Shown here piece after piece: positions 30,420-39,653 of a stretch of DNA of 64,000 nucleotides. The DNA is taken from NCBI GenBank assembly GCA_029968055.1, contig JASCNX010000004.1, positions 434,001 through 498,000 of the forward strand, in the 5' to 3' direction. Origin of the DNA: Xenophilus aerolatus. GTDB lineage: Bacteria > Pseudomonadota > Gammaproteobacteria > Burkholderiales > Burkholderiaceae_C. A program made the translations under genes and the position numbers. Numbering within the stretch: the first letter of the stretch is position 1; each line of letters begins with the position of its first letter. Below the pieces are notes generated by a model that was given only the letters and a program-made list of their open reading frames with translations, searched no databases and was not told where the DNA came from.

Positions 30420-31925
30420 ATGACTGTTGACGCCCTTCGCCTTGTTGGCATTCACAAGTCCTTCGATGGGTTCAAGGCCCTGACGGACGCGTCATTTGCC
30501 GCGCGCTGGGGCGAGGTGCATGCGCTGCTGGGCGAGAACGGCGCGGGCAAGTCCTCGCTGATGAACATTGCCGCCGGCCTGTATGCGCCCGAGCAGGGCG
30601 AGCTGCTGGTGGACGACAACCCGGTGCGCCTGGCCGGTCCGCGCGACGCGGCAGCCCTGCACATCGGCATGGTGCACCAGCACTTCAAGCTGGTGCGGCC
30701 CTTCACCGTGGCCGAGAACATCCTGCTGGGCCACCCGCTCGCGCAGGGCGAAGGCAGCCACCGGCGGCGCATGGCGCAGCTGGAGGAAGAGATCAGCGCC
30801 CGCGCCGCCGAGCTGGGCTTCGCCATCGACCCGCGGGCCCGCGTGGAGCGCCTGTCGATCGCCGAGCAGCAGCGCGTGGAGATCCTCAAGGTGCTGCTGG
30901 CGGGCGCGCGCATCCTGATCCTGGACGAGCCCACGGCCGTGCTCACCGACCAGGAGGCCGAGCGCCTGCTGGCCACGGTGCATGCGCTGTCGCGCCAGGG
31001 CGCCGCGGTGGCGCTGGTGACGCACAAGATGTCCGACGTGAAGACCTGGGCCGACCGCGTGACGGTGATGCGCGGCGGCCGCACGGTGGCCACGGTGGAC
31101 CCCAAGGCCACGCCCATCGAGGAACTGGTGCGCCTGACCGTCGGCCAGTCGGTCGCGCCGAGCGTGGCGGCGGCGGACCCCGCGCTGCGCGGCGCGCCGC
31201 TGCTGACCTTGCGCGGCCTGCGCCTGCAGTCGTCCGGCCGCGCCGCGCTCGATGGCGTGGACCTGACGCTGCACGCCGGCCAGATCTACGGCCTGGCGGG
31301 CGTGGGCGGCAACGGCCAGGGTGAACTGGCCGAGGCGCTGATGGGCATGGCCGACGGGCTGGAAGGCACGATCACGCTGGCCGGCGAAGACGGGCCGGTG
31401 CACGGCAGGCTGCCCCACTTCGCCGCCATCCCGGCCGATCGCTACGGCCTCGCCCTCGCGGGCGGCCTGTCGGTGGTCGAGAACTTCGGCATCGGCCAGG
31501 TGCAGGCCGGCCGCTATGGCCCCGCCTGGCGGCTGGACCGCGCCCGCATGGCCGCCGACGCGCGCGAGGCCGTGCAGGCCTTCGACGTGCAGGGCGTGCG
31601 CCACCCGAACCAGAAGGCCGCGCTGCTGTCGGGCGGCAACGCGCAGAAGCTGGTGCTGGCCCGCGAGTTCGGCCGCGCGCCACGGCTGGTGCTGGCCCAC
31701 AGCCCCAGCCGCGGGCTGGACGTGCGCGCGAGCGCCGAGGTGCATGGCCGGCTGCGCGCGGCGCGTGATGCCGGCGCCGCGGTGCTGCTCATCAGCGAGG
31801 ACCTCGACGAGGTGCTGGCCCTGGCCGACCGCGTGGGCGTGATGGCGCGCGGCCGCATCGTGGCCGAATTCGATCAACCCGCCGAGCGCCAGCAGATCGG
31901 CCAGGCCATGGTCGCGCATGACTGA
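30420..31925 (+). CDS. BMP-type ABC transporter ATPase with two nucleotide-binding domains
   Basis: 501 residues, two fused NBDs as in NupO/RbsA-type proteins. NBD1: Walker A GENGAGKS (38-45), signature LSIAEQQRVEI, Walker B ILILDEPTAVLT. NBD2 has a degenerate P-loop (AGVGGNGQGEL, no Lys), signature LLSGGNAQKLVLARE and LAHSPSRGLDV in place of Walker B. This asymmetry is normal for the family; only one site hydrolyses ATP well. Its stop overlaps the first permease start by 8 bp. Confidence 0.93.
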   Translation: MTVDALRLVGIHKSFDGFKALTDASFAARWGEVHALLGENGAGKSSLMNIAAGLYAPEQGELLVDDNPVRLAGPRDAAALHIGMVHQHFKLVRPFTVAENILLGHPLAQGEGSHRRRMAQLEEEISARAAELGFAIDPRARVERLSIAEQQRVEILKVLLAGARILILDEPTAVLTDQEAERLLATVHALSRQGAAVALVTHKMSDVKTWADRVTVMRGGRTVATVDPKATPIEELVRLTVGQSVAPSVAAADPALRGAPLLTLRGLRLQSSGRAALDGVDLTLHAGQIYGLAGVGGNGQGELAEALMGMADGLEGTITLAGEDGPVHGRLPHFAAIPADRYGLALAGGLSVVENFGIGQVQAGRYGPAWRLDRARMAADAREAVQAFDVQGVRHPNQKAALLSGGNAQKLVLAREFGRAPRLVLAHSPSRGLDVRASAEVHGRLRAARDAGAAVLLISEDLDEVLALADRVGVMARGRIVAEFDQPAERQQIGQAMVAHD

Positions 31926-33048
31926 CGCCGCGATCAGCGCCCCCGCCGCTGCGGCGCGCGTGAAGCGCGTGCCCCTCTTCGCGCGCCGCTACACCCTGGA
32001 ACTGCGCCAGCAGATGGCCCTGCCGAGGCAGGCCCTGATCCTGGCGCTGGCCGTCGCGGCGGGCCTCGCCATCTCGGCCGCGATCCTGGTGGCGGCGGGT
32101 GTGCCGGCCAACGAGCTGCTCAACGAGTTCGTCATGCAGACGCTGGTGGACAAGCAGAGCCTGCTGGCCGTGCTGTTCCAGGCGGCGCCCATGATCCTGG
32201 TGGGCATCGGCGCGGCCATCGCGTTCCGCGCCCGCTTCTGGAACCTGGGCCTGGAAGGCCAGATGATCTTCGGCGCGATCGGCGCGACGGCCGTGTCGAT
32301 GTTCGAGCTCGGTCCGCCCGCGCTGCGTCTACCGCTGATGGGCGCCGTGGCCATCGCGATGGGCATGGCCTGGGCGCTGGCGCCGGCGCTGCTCAAGCTG
32401 CGGCTGGCGGTCAACGAGATCATCGCCTCGCTGATGCTCAACTACGTGGCGGCCAACTTCCTGCTGCATCTGGTCTACGGCGCCTGGAAGGACCCGAAGG
32501 ACGCCTTTCCCTACTCGCCGCAGTTCCGCGCCTTCGAGCGGCTGCCCGAGTGGTTGGGCAATGCCAGCACCGCGGCCATCGGCCTGGCGGTGGTGGCGGC
32601 GCTGCTGGCCACCTGGTTCACCGGCCTGAGCCGCGCCGGCCTGTACCTGCGCTTCGTGGACGCCAACCCGCGCGTGGCCCGCGCGCTGGGCGTGCCGGTG
32701 GGGCGCATGGTGCTCACCGCGGTGCTGCTCTCGGGTGCGCTGGCAGGGCTCGCGGGCTTCGTCGTGGTGACCGGGCAGGAAGGCCGGCTCACGCAGGCCT
32801 TCTACGTGGGCTACGGCTTCTCGGGCATCCTGATCGCCTTCCTGGCGCGCAACAACCCGCTGGCCGCCAGCGTGGTGGCGGTACTGATCGCGATGCTCTT
32901 CGTGGCGGGCCGCAACCTGCAGGTCTTCTACCAGATCCCCTTCGCGATGGTGCAGCTGATCCAGGCCATCCTGGTCATCTGCGTTGCGTCGTCGGATTTC
33001 TTCATCCGCCACCGCCTGCGGCGCGTGGCCCGCGGGCAGGGAGGCTGA
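31918..33048 (+). CDS. BMP-type ABC transporter permease 1 (NupP-like)
   Basis: 376 residues, about nine hydrophobic helices, BPD_transp_2 family. The conserved AAIAFRARFWNLGLEGQM and the cytoplasmic NEIIASLMLNYVA segments match branched-chain/nucleoside-type permeases. Overlaps the ATPase gene, so it is translationally coupled. Confidence 0.92.
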   Translation: MTDAAISAPAAAARVKRVPLFARRYTLELRQQMALPRQALILALAVAAGLAISAAILVAAGVPANELLNEFVMQTLVDKQSLLAVLFQAAPMILVGIGAAIAFRARFWNLGLEGQMIFGAIGATAVSMFELGPPALRLPLMGAVAIAMGMAWALAPALLKLRLAVNEIIASLMLNYVAANFLLHLVYGAWKDPKDAFPYSPQFRAFERLPEWLGNASTAAIGLAVVAALLATWFTGLSRAGLYLRFVDANPRVARALGVPVGRMVLTAVLLSGALAGLAGFVVVTGQEGRLTQAFYVGYGFSGILIAFLARNNPLAASVVAVLIAMLFVAGRNLQVFYQIPFAMVQLIQAILVICVASSDFFIRHRLRRVARGQGG

Positions 33049-33049
33049 C

Positions 33050-33994
33050 GTGGACGTGCTCTCCATCGCCACCAACTGGCTGGGCAATGCGCCCGACTTC
33101 GCCGTGCCCTACGCGCTGGCGGCGCTGGGGCTCATCCTGAGCGAACGCGCGGGCGTGCTGTCGCTGGGCGCCGAGGGGCTGATGCTGGTGGGCGCACTGG
33201 CCGGCATCGGCGCCATGCTGGCCTTCCACGAGGCGGCCATCGCGCTGCCCCTGGCGATGCTGGCCGCGGCCGTGGTGTCGCTGCTCTTCGCCTTCATGGT
33301 GATCGTGCTGCGTGTGCAGCAGGTGATCGCCGGGCTGGCGCTGGTCTTCTTCTGCCAGGGCCTGACCGGCCTGCTGGGCACGGTGTTCGACTGGACCAAC
33401 AAGCCGGTCAGCAGCTTCGGCGCGCTGCCGATCCCGCTGCTGTCCGAGCTGCCGCTGGTGGGCCGGCTCTTCAACCAGAACCTGGTCGTGTACCTGGTGC
33501 CGCTGCTGTTCTGGGCCGTGGTGCACTGGCTCAACCGCAGCACGCCCGGGCTGCGGCTGCGCGCGGTGGGCGAGAACCCGCAGGCAGCCGACGCGGCCGG
33601 CATCCCGGTGCCGCTGTGGCGCTTCGGCGCGGTGGTGGCGGGGTCGGCGCTGGTCGGGCTGGCGGGCGCCTACATCTCGGTGGTGGGCACCAAGCTGTGG
33701 ATCGCGGGCATGACCGGCGGGCGCGGCTGGATCGCGGTGGCGCTGGTGATCTTCGCGCGCTGGTCGCCCTGGCGGGCGCTGGCCGGCGCGCTGCTCTTCG
33801 GCTGCATCGAGGCGCTGATCCCGCAGCTGGCGGCGGCCGGCGTGCAGCTGCCGCAGTACTTCGTGCTGATGACCCCCTACGTCGTCACGCTGGGCGTGAT
33901 GGTGTGGGTGGCCCTGGCGCGCCGCGGCGGCCAGGCCGTGCACGACGAACCCGGTGCCCTTGGCCAACCCTATCTGCGCGAGGAGCGACGCTGA
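33050..33994 (+). CDS. BMP-type ABC transporter permease 2 (NupQ-like)
   Basis: 314 residues from a GTG at 33050 (VDVLSIATNWLGN...), supported by GGGAGG just upstream and by lying 1 bp after the preceding stop. Family motif ERAGVLSLGAEGLMLVGAL near the N-terminus and eight or so TM helices. Pairs with the preceding permease. Its stop shares bases with the ATG of the hydrolase gene (TGATG). Confidence 0.92.
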   Translation: MDVLSIATNWLGNAPDFAVPYALAALGLILSERAGVLSLGAEGLMLVGALAGIGAMLAFHEAAIALPLAMLAAAVVSLLFAFMVIVLRVQQVIAGLALVFFCQGLTGLLGTVFDWTNKPVSSFGALPIPLLSELPLVGRLFNQNLVVYLVPLLFWAVVHWLNRSTPGLRLRAVGENPQAADAAGIPVPLWRFGAVVAGSALVGLAGAYISVVGTKLWIAGMTGGRGWIAVALVIFARWSPWRALAGALLFGCIEALIPQLAAAGVQLPQYFVLMTPYVVTLGVMVWVALARRGGQAVHDEPGALGQPYLREERR

Positions 33995-34695
33995 TGCGCG
34001 CCTATGTCTACAACCAGCCGCGCGAGCTCGATGCCAGCCAGTTCGCCGACTACCTCGACCTGCCCCGCACCGCCGTCGTCTCCATCGACATGCACCGCGG
34101 CCACCTGGACGACTCGCCCGACTGCCCCTGCCCGGCCCCGCGGGCGCGCGACGTGGTGGCACCCATCGACGCCTTCCACGACGAGGTGCGTGCATTGGGC
34201 GGGCGCATCGTGCACGTCAAGTCGGTGCTGCGCGAAGGCGGCGCCGACGACATCGGCGGCATCCCGGCCGCATGGCGGCGCACCTTCCCCTTGCACGTCG
34301 GCCCGATTCCCAATGCCGACGCGCATGCGATCGAGGGCTCGCCCTGGACCGAGTGGGTCACGCGGGTGGAGCCCGGCGACCTGAAGGTCGAGAACAAGCG
34401 GCGCCTCTCGGCCTTCTACCCCACCGACCTGGACTTCCTGCTGCGCAACCAACGCATCGAGACCGTGGTGCTTGACGGCGGCTTCACCGACTGCTGCGTG
34501 CTCAACACCGCCTTCGACGCCAACAACCGCAACTACCGCGTGATCGTGCTGCAGGACCTGGTGCGCGGCACCGACGAGCCGCTGGAGCAGGCCGCGCTGG
34601 CCATGGTGTCGCTGCACCTGGGCCTGGTGATGAGCTCGGCCGACCTGCTGGCCGTGTGGCGCGATCGCGCCTCCAACCTTTCGAGAGAACCCTGA
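33994..34695 (+). CDS. isochorismatase-fold cysteine hydrolase (RutB/N-carbamoylsarcosine amidase superfamily)
   Basis: 233 residues. Triad candidates Asp32 (VVSIDMHRGHL), Lys135 (VENKRRLSAFYPTDLDFLL) and Cys168 in GGFTDCCVLNTAFDA; note the tandem Cys167-Cys168. These amidases cleave ureido or carbamoyl groups. It belongs to the same superfamily as RutB of the neighbouring operon but is not a copy: the N-terminal part with the Cys-Pro-Cys-Pro stretch (44-47) is different. A role in hydrolysing the product of the neighbouring oxygenases is inferred. Confidence 0.87.
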   Translation: MRAYVYNQPRELDASQFADYLDLPRTAVVSIDMHRGHLDDSPDCPCPAPRARDVVAPIDAFHDEVRALGGRIVHVKSVLREGGADDIGGIPAAWRRTFPLHVGPIPNADAHAIEGSPWTEWVTRVEPGDLKVENKRRLSAFYPTDLDFLLRNQRIETVVLDGGFTDCCVLNTAFDANNRNYRVIVLQDLVRGTDEPLEQAALAMVSLHLGLVMSSADLLAVWRDRASNLSREP

Positions 34696-34696
34696 C

Positions 34697-35680
34697 ATGA
34701 AGCACATCCCCATCGTCGACCTGCAGGGCAGCCTCGACGCCCAAGCCCCCGCCGCGCAGCAGAGCGCGAGCGAACTCTTCGATGCCCTGAGCCAGATCGG
34801 CTTCGCCTACATCGCCGGCCACAACGTGGCAGCCGCCACGCGCGAGGCGGCCTTTGCCGCGTCGCGCGAGTTCCATGCCTCGACGCCGGCGCAGAAGCAG
34901 TCGCTGGCCATCAATGCCTTCCACCGCGGCTACATGGGCATGGCCAGCTCCACCATCGTCACCTCCAGCGTGGCCAAGGTGACGCGGCCCAACATGAGCG
35001 AGTCGCTGATGCTCATGCACGAGCTGCCGCCCGACGATCCCGGCCTGCTCGCCGGCCTGCCCATGCAGGGGCCCAACCAGTGGCCCGACTGGCTGCCCGG
35101 CTTCAAGCCGGCCATGCTGGCCTACGTGCGCGAAGTGGATGCACTGGGCCGCCACATCGTGCGGCTGATCGCACTGGCACTGGGCCTGCCGGCCACCGCG
35201 CTGGACCACCACTTCGACCACCCCACCACCTTCCTGCGCGCCCTGCACTATCCGCCGCAGGCGCCGGCCGAGGACGAGCAGATCGGCTCCGCCCCGCACA
35301 CCGACTACGGAATCATCACGCTGCTGGCGCAGGACAACTCCGGCGGCCTGCAGGTGCGCCCGCGCGGCGGCGACTGGATCGAGGCGCCGCCCCTCCCCGA
35401 CACCTACGTGCTCAATGTGGGCGACATGCTGGCGCGCTGGACCAACGGGCGCCTGGTCTCCACGCCGCACCGCGTCATCAACCGCTCGGGCGGCGACCGC
35501 TACTCGCTGCCCTACTTCCTCGATCCGTCGATGGACACGGTCATCGAATGCCTGCCCACCTGCACCGATGCGGCCCATCCGCCGCAGCACCCGCCGGTGC
35601 GCTACGGCGACTACCTGCTCGAGCGGCTCAACCGCAACTACGACTACCGCAAGCCTGCCGAGCCTGCGCCCGTGGCCTGA
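34697..35680 (+). CDS. second Fe(II)/2-oxoglutarate-dependent oxygenase (isopenicillin-N-synthase-like)
   Basis: 327 residues. The order is DIOX_N (PIVDLQGSLDA ... GFAYIAGHNV), then the catalytic core with His201-x-Asp203 (APHTDYGIITLL), His258 (STPHRVINR) and Arg268-x-Ser270 (RYSLPYFLDP). All metal and 2-oxoglutarate ligands are intact. It shares the C-terminal IECLPTC motif with the first oxygenase of the operon but is clearly diverged from it, so the two likely act on different intermediates rather than being redundant. One base separates it from the hydrolase stop. Confidence 0.9.
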   Translation: MKHIPIVDLQGSLDAQAPAAQQSASELFDALSQIGFAYIAGHNVAAATREAAFAASREFHASTPAQKQSLAINAFHRGYMGMASSTIVTSSVAKVTRPNMSESLMLMHELPPDDPGLLAGLPMQGPNQWPDWLPGFKPAMLAYVREVDALGRHIVRLIALALGLPATALDHHFDHPTTFLRALHYPPQAPAEDEQIGSAPHTDYGIITLLAQDNSGGLQVRPRGGDWIEAPPLPDTYVLNVGDMLARWTNGRLVSTPHRVINRSGGDRYSLPYFLDPSMDTVIECLPTCTDAAHPPQHPPVRYGDYLLERLNRNYDYRKPAEPAPVA

Positions 35681-35722
35681 ACGCCGCGCCCTCTTCTTCT
35701 TTCAACTTTCCGGAGTGCTGTC

Positions 35723-36769
35723 ATGACCTTTCCGCTCAACCGCCGCGACCTGCTGGCCCGTGGCCTGGGCACCGCCGCCGCCCTCGGCCTGCCCGCCTTT
35801 CCCTCGTTCGCGGCCGCGCCGCTGGTGATCAACACCTACGGAGGCCGCTGGGAGAAGTTCTGGCGTACCGATGTCATGCCGGCCTTCGAGAAGATCAGCG
35901 GCGTCAAGCCCACGCTGGACGTGGGCCTGGGCAAGAACTTCATCGCCAACCTGCGCGCCGCCGGCATCGAGAAGCCGCCCTACAGCGTGCTGATGGTCAA
36001 CGAGAACATCGCCAGCGTGGTGCGCAGCGAAGGCTACTTCGAGCCCATCCCGGCCGCCAAGGTGCCCAACCTCGCCAACGTGTACCCCAACCTGCGCAAC
36101 CCGGGCGACAACGGCGTGCGCGGTATCGTCTCGACCATCGGCATCGGCTACCGCAAGGACCTGGTCAAGACGCCGCCCAAGTCCTGGGCCGATCTCTGGA
36201 ACAACCCGGAGTTCAAGGGCAAGATCGGCCTCTACCAGATCGGCAACACGGCGGCCATGCTGTTCCTGTTGATGACCGCCAAGATCTACGGCGGCTCGCA
36301 GGACGCCATCGACCGCGCCTTCGTCGAGATCAAGAAGCTGCTGCCCTTCCAGCAGGCCGACTGGAGCGGCACGCTGTCGACCATGCTCACGCGCGGCGAC
36401 GTCACCGTCGCGGTGATCGACTTCCCCGAGATCGTGGCGCTCAAGAAGAAGGGCGTGCCGGTCGAGATGGTCGTGCCCACCGAAGGCGTGGTGGCCTTCG
36501 AGCAGTCCTTCAACATCCTCAAGCACGCGCCTGACAAGGAAGCGGCCTACCAGTACCTCAACTTCATCCTGCGGCCCGAGGTGCAGGAGTCGATGGCCAA
36601 GGAGTTCTTCACCTCGCCCACCAACACCCAGGTGAAGCTGGACCCGGCCCTGGTGGCCGACGTGCCGATCAGCGGCAAGGCCATGTCCTCCATCGTGCAG
36701 TTCGACTGGGCCAAGGTGAACCCGCAGTTGCCGGCCATCACCGACCGCTGGAACCGGGAGATCAAGTGA
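35723..36769 (+). CDS. ABC transporter substrate-binding protein, PotD/spermidine-putrescine-like
   Basis: 348 residues. A Tat-type leader (NRRDLLARGLGTAAALGLPAFPSFAAA) indicates export in folded form, suggesting a ligand bound before export is excluded or a fold needing cytoplasmic maturation. The mature protein begins PLVINTYGGRWEKFW and follows the type-2 periplasmic-binding fold of the PotD/FbpA group. The ligand is not polyamine by default: this family also binds other cations, aminophosphonates and thiamine. Its GTG-started ATPase partner overlaps its stop by 4 bp. Confidence 0.88.
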   Translation: MTFPLNRRDLLARGLGTAAALGLPAFPSFAAAPLVINTYGGRWEKFWRTDVMPAFEKISGVKPTLDVGLGKNFIANLRAAGIEKPPYSVLMVNENIASVVRSEGYFEPIPAAKVPNLANVYPNLRNPGDNGVRGIVSTIGIGYRKDLVKTPPKSWADLWNNPEFKGKIGLYQIGNTAAMLFLLMTAKIYGGSQDAIDRAFVEIKKLLPFQQADWSGTLSTMLTRGDVTVAVIDFPEIVALKKKGVPVEMVVPTEGVVAFEQSFNILKHAPDKEAAYQYLNFILRPEVQESMAKEFFTSPTNTQVKLDPALVADVPISGKAMSSIVQFDWAKVNPQLPAITDRWNREIK

Positions 36770-37893
36770 GCGCAGTCCTGTCCGCGCCGGCCGAGGCAGC
36801 CGTGCCCGCGGCCCGCACGGCCGCGCGGCGCACCACGCGGCTGTCCATCGAGGGGCTGCACAAGCGCTACGCGAGCCACGTGGCCATCCATTCGCTGGAC
36901 CTGGCCACGCGCGAGGGCGAGTTCATCTCGGTGCTGGGCCCGAGCGGCTGCGGCAAGACGACCACGCTGCGCTGCGTGGCGGGCTTCGAGCATCCGGAGG
37001 CCGGGCGCATCTGCATCGACGGCGAGGACATCACCGGCCTGCCGCCCGAGAAGCGCGACATCGGCATGGTGTTCCAGAACTACGCGCTCTTCCCGCACCT
37101 CACGGTGCGGCGCAACCTGGCCTTCGGCCTGGAGATGCGCGGCGTGCCCCGCGCCGAGATCGAACGCCGGGTCGAGGCCGTGCTGGGCATGGTGCAGCTG
37201 GGCGCGCTGGCCGAACGCTTTCCGCGCCAGCTCTCCGGCGGCCAGCAGCAGCGCGTGGCGCTGGCGCGGGCGCTGGTGATCGAGCCGCGCCTGCTGCTGC
37301 TGGACGAGCCGCTGGCCAACCTGGACGCGGTGCTGCGCGAGGACATGCGCGTGTTCATCCGCGACCTGCAGCGTCGCGTGGGCATCACCACGCTCTACGT
37401 GACGCACGACCAGGCCGAGGCGATGGTCATGTCCGACCGCGTGGCCGTGATGCTGGGCGGCCAGCTGCAGCAGTTCGACGTGCCCGAGGCCATCTACCTG
37501 CGCCCGCGCAGCGTGGAGGTGGCGCGCTTCATCGGCCGCTCCAACCTGATCGAAGGCCGCGTGCGCGCCGTCGTGCCCGGTGCCGGCGAGCGGCCGGTCC
37601 ACGCGGTCGACACCGCGCTCGGCCCGGTCGAGGCCGCATTCGACGAGGCGCTCGCGCCCGGCCAGGCCGTGCAGGTGACGCTGCGGCCCGAGGCCATCCA
37701 CTTCCGCGCCGACGGCCCCTATGCGGGCCGCGTGGCGCGCAGCTACTTCCTGGGCAGCACGGTGGAGCACGTGGTCGAGGCGGCCGGCGGCCAGACGCTG
37801 CTGGTGCAGACGCCGCCCGGCGGTCGCCTGCCCGAAGGCGCGCATTGCGGCCTGGCCTTCGAGCCCGGGCATGCCTGGGTCATCCCGGGATGA
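36766..37893 (+). CDS. ABC transporter ATPase, PotA-like
   Basis: 375 residues from a GTG that overlaps the preceding stop. Walker A LGPSGCGKTT, Q-loop MVFQNYALFPHLTV, signature LSGGQQQR, Walker B LLLLDEPLANLD, switch His in THDQAEAM. C-terminal TOBE domain (VTLRPEAIHF). Energises the PotBC-like permeases that follow. Confidence 0.93.
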   Translation: MSAVLSAPAEAAVPAARTAARRTTRLSIEGLHKRYASHVAIHSLDLATREGEFISVLGPSGCGKTTTLRCVAGFEHPEAGRICIDGEDITGLPPEKRDIGMVFQNYALFPHLTVRRNLAFGLEMRGVPRAEIERRVEAVLGMVQLGALAERFPRQLSGGQQQRVALARALVIEPRLLLLDEPLANLDAVLREDMRVFIRDLQRRVGITTLYVTHDQAEAMVMSDRVAVMLGGQLQQFDVPEAIYLRPRSVEVARFIGRSNLIEGRVRAVVPGAGERPVHAVDTALGPVEAAFDEALAPGQAVQVTLRPEAIHFRADGPYAGRVARSYFLGSTVEHVVEAAGGQTLLVQTPPGGRLPEGAHCGLAFEPGHAWVIPG

Positions 37894-38795
37894 CCGCCTC
37901 GACGCTTGCCGCACCGGCCGCGGCACCCACCACGGCGGCAGCGCACGCGCCGCGCAGCCGCGCCATCTGGCTGATCGCCCCGGCGCTCGTGCTGCTGGGC
38001 GTCTTCCTGCTGCTGCCCTACCTGAACATCGTGCTGATGAGCCTGCGCCCGCCGGCCGTCGGCGCGCCCTACGGCGCCGGCTTCACGCTGGGCAACTACG
38101 GCCGCGCGCTGACCGACGGCTACCTGCTCGGCGTGCTCGGCGACACGCTGCTGCTGGGCCTGACCGTGACGCCCATCTGCCTGCTGCTGGGCTATCCCGT
38201 CGCCTTCCACCTGGCACGCACGCGGTCGCGCTGGGCGGGCCTGCTGTACGTGCTGGTGCTCTCGCCGCTGCTGGTGGGCGTGGTGGTGCGCAGCTTCGGC
38301 TGGCTGATCCTGCTGTCGGGCAACGGCGTGATCAACCGCGCGCTGATCGACCTGGGCTGGATCGACACCGGCCTGCAACTGATGAACAACCGCCTGGGCG
38401 TGACCATCGCGCTGGTGCATGTGTTCCTGCCCTTCATGATCCTGCCGCTGGTGGGCGTGATCCAGAGCATCGACCCCAGCCTCGAGGCCGCCGCGCGCTC
38501 GCTGGGTGCGTCGCGGCTGCGTGCCTTCCTGCGTGTGTCGCTGCCGCTGTCGTGGCCCGGCATCCAGGCCGGCACGGTGCTGGTCTTCGTGCTCACGCTC
38601 AGCGCCTACGTCACGCCGGTGATGCTGGGCGGTGCGCAGGTCAAGACGGTGTCGGTGCTGGTGGTGCAGAGCCTGATCGACAACTTCCAGTGGCCGGCCG
38701 GCGCCGCGCAGGCGCTGGTGCTCACGGCCTGCGGCATGCTCGCCGTGGCCGCCTATGCGCGGCTCACACGCCGGCTTTCGAAGGGATTGGCATGA
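37890..38795 (+). CDS. ABC transporter permease, PotB-like
   Basis: 301 residues from the ATG at 37890, which overlaps the ATPase stop (ATGA). Six TM helices after a 35-residue Ala/Pro-rich cytoplasmic tail; EAA loop EAAARSLGASRLRAFLRVSLP. Overlaps the partner permease by 4 bp. Confidence 0.92.
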   Translation: MTASTLAAPAAAPTTAAAHAPRSRAIWLIAPALVLLGVFLLLPYLNIVLMSLRPPAVGAPYGAGFTLGNYGRALTDGYLLGVLGDTLLLGLTVTPICLLLGYPVAFHLARTRSRWAGLLYVLVLSPLLVGVVVRSFGWLILLSGNGVINRALIDLGWIDTGLQLMNNRLGVTIALVHVFLPFMILPLVGVIQSIDPSLEAAARSLGASRLRAFLRVSLPLSWPGIQAGTVLVFVLTLSAYVTPVMLGGAQVKTVSVLVVQSLIDNFQWPAGAAQALVLTACGMLAVAAYARLTRRLSKGLA

Positions 38796-39607
38796 ACCAC
38801 GGATCGATGGTGGCGGACCGCGCCGCCGACGCGCTGCTGCGTGTCTTCATCGGCGCGGTGTACGCCTTCCTGCTGCTGCCGATCGTGGTGATCGTGCTGA
38901 TGTCGCTCAACGCGGGCGAGTTCCTCACCTTTCCGCCGCAGGGCCTGTCGCTGCGCTGGTTCGGCGCGCTCTTTGCCAACGAGGGCTTCATGCGGGCCAT
39001 GGGCACCTCGCTGGCGCTGGCGGCGGCGGCCACCGTGGGCGCCACGCTGATCGGCACCGGCGCGGCGCTGTACGTGGTGCGCCATGCCACGCGCACCCGC
39101 GAGGCGCTGCGGCTGCTGCTCATGATGCCGCTGATGCTGCCGGAGATCCTCACGGCCATCGCGCTGCTGTTCTTCCTGTACGCGACGGGCATCGGCACGC
39201 GCACGGTGTTCGGGCTGGTGGTGGGCCATGTGCTGGTGACGCTGCCCTACGTCTTCACCAACGTGGCCTCGGCGCTCTACAACCAGGACGGCTCGCTGGA
39301 GCAGGCGGCACGCAGCCTGGGGGCCTCGCCCGCGCGGGCCTTCGCGCGCGTGACGCTGCCGCTCATCAAGCCCGGGCTGATCACGGGCGCGCTGTTCGCC
39401 TTCGTGATCTCCTTCGACCTGTTCAACATGTCGCTGCTGCTCAAGGGCGTGGGCATGACCACGCTGCCGCTGCAGCTCTTCGACTACCTGCGTTGGGACT
39501 TCGACCCGACGGCCGCGGCCGTGTCGACGGTGAGCATCGTGCTGACGCTGGCGGCGGTGGTGTGGATCGACCGCAGCGTGGGGCTGCGCACCTTGCGCTT
39601 CGGCTGA
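38792..39607 (+). CDS. ABC transporter permease, PotC-like
   Basis: 271 residues, six TM helices, EAA loop EQAARSLGASPARAFARVTLP. Last gene of the twelve-gene run that starts at 27732; it ends 46 bp from the convergent pgi gene with a hairpin between. Confidence 0.92.
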   Translation: MNHGSMVADRAADALLRVFIGAVYAFLLLPIVVIVLMSLNAGEFLTFPPQGLSLRWFGALFANEGFMRAMGTSLALAAAATVGATLIGTGAALYVVRHATRTREALRLLLMMPLMLPEILTAIALLFFLYATGIGTRTVFGLVVGHVLVTLPYVFTNVASALYNQDGSLEQAARSLGASPARAFARVTLPLIKPGLITGALFAFVISFDLFNMSLLLKGVGMTTLPLQLFDYLRWDFDPTAAAVSTVSIVLTLAAVVWIDRSVGLRTLRFG

Positions 39608-39620
39608 GGGGCGCAGCGAT

Positions 39621-39646
39621 GGCGGGCGCCATGCAGCGCGCCCGCC
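39621..39646. terminator. hairpin between convergent permease and pgi genes
   Basis: A perfect 9-bp inverted repeat GGCGGGCGC / GCGCCCGCC with an 8-nt loop sits in the 46-bp gap between two convergent stop codons. No T-run on either side, so termination efficiency is uncertain. Confidence 0.55.
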
Positions 39647-39653
39647 TCGTGGT

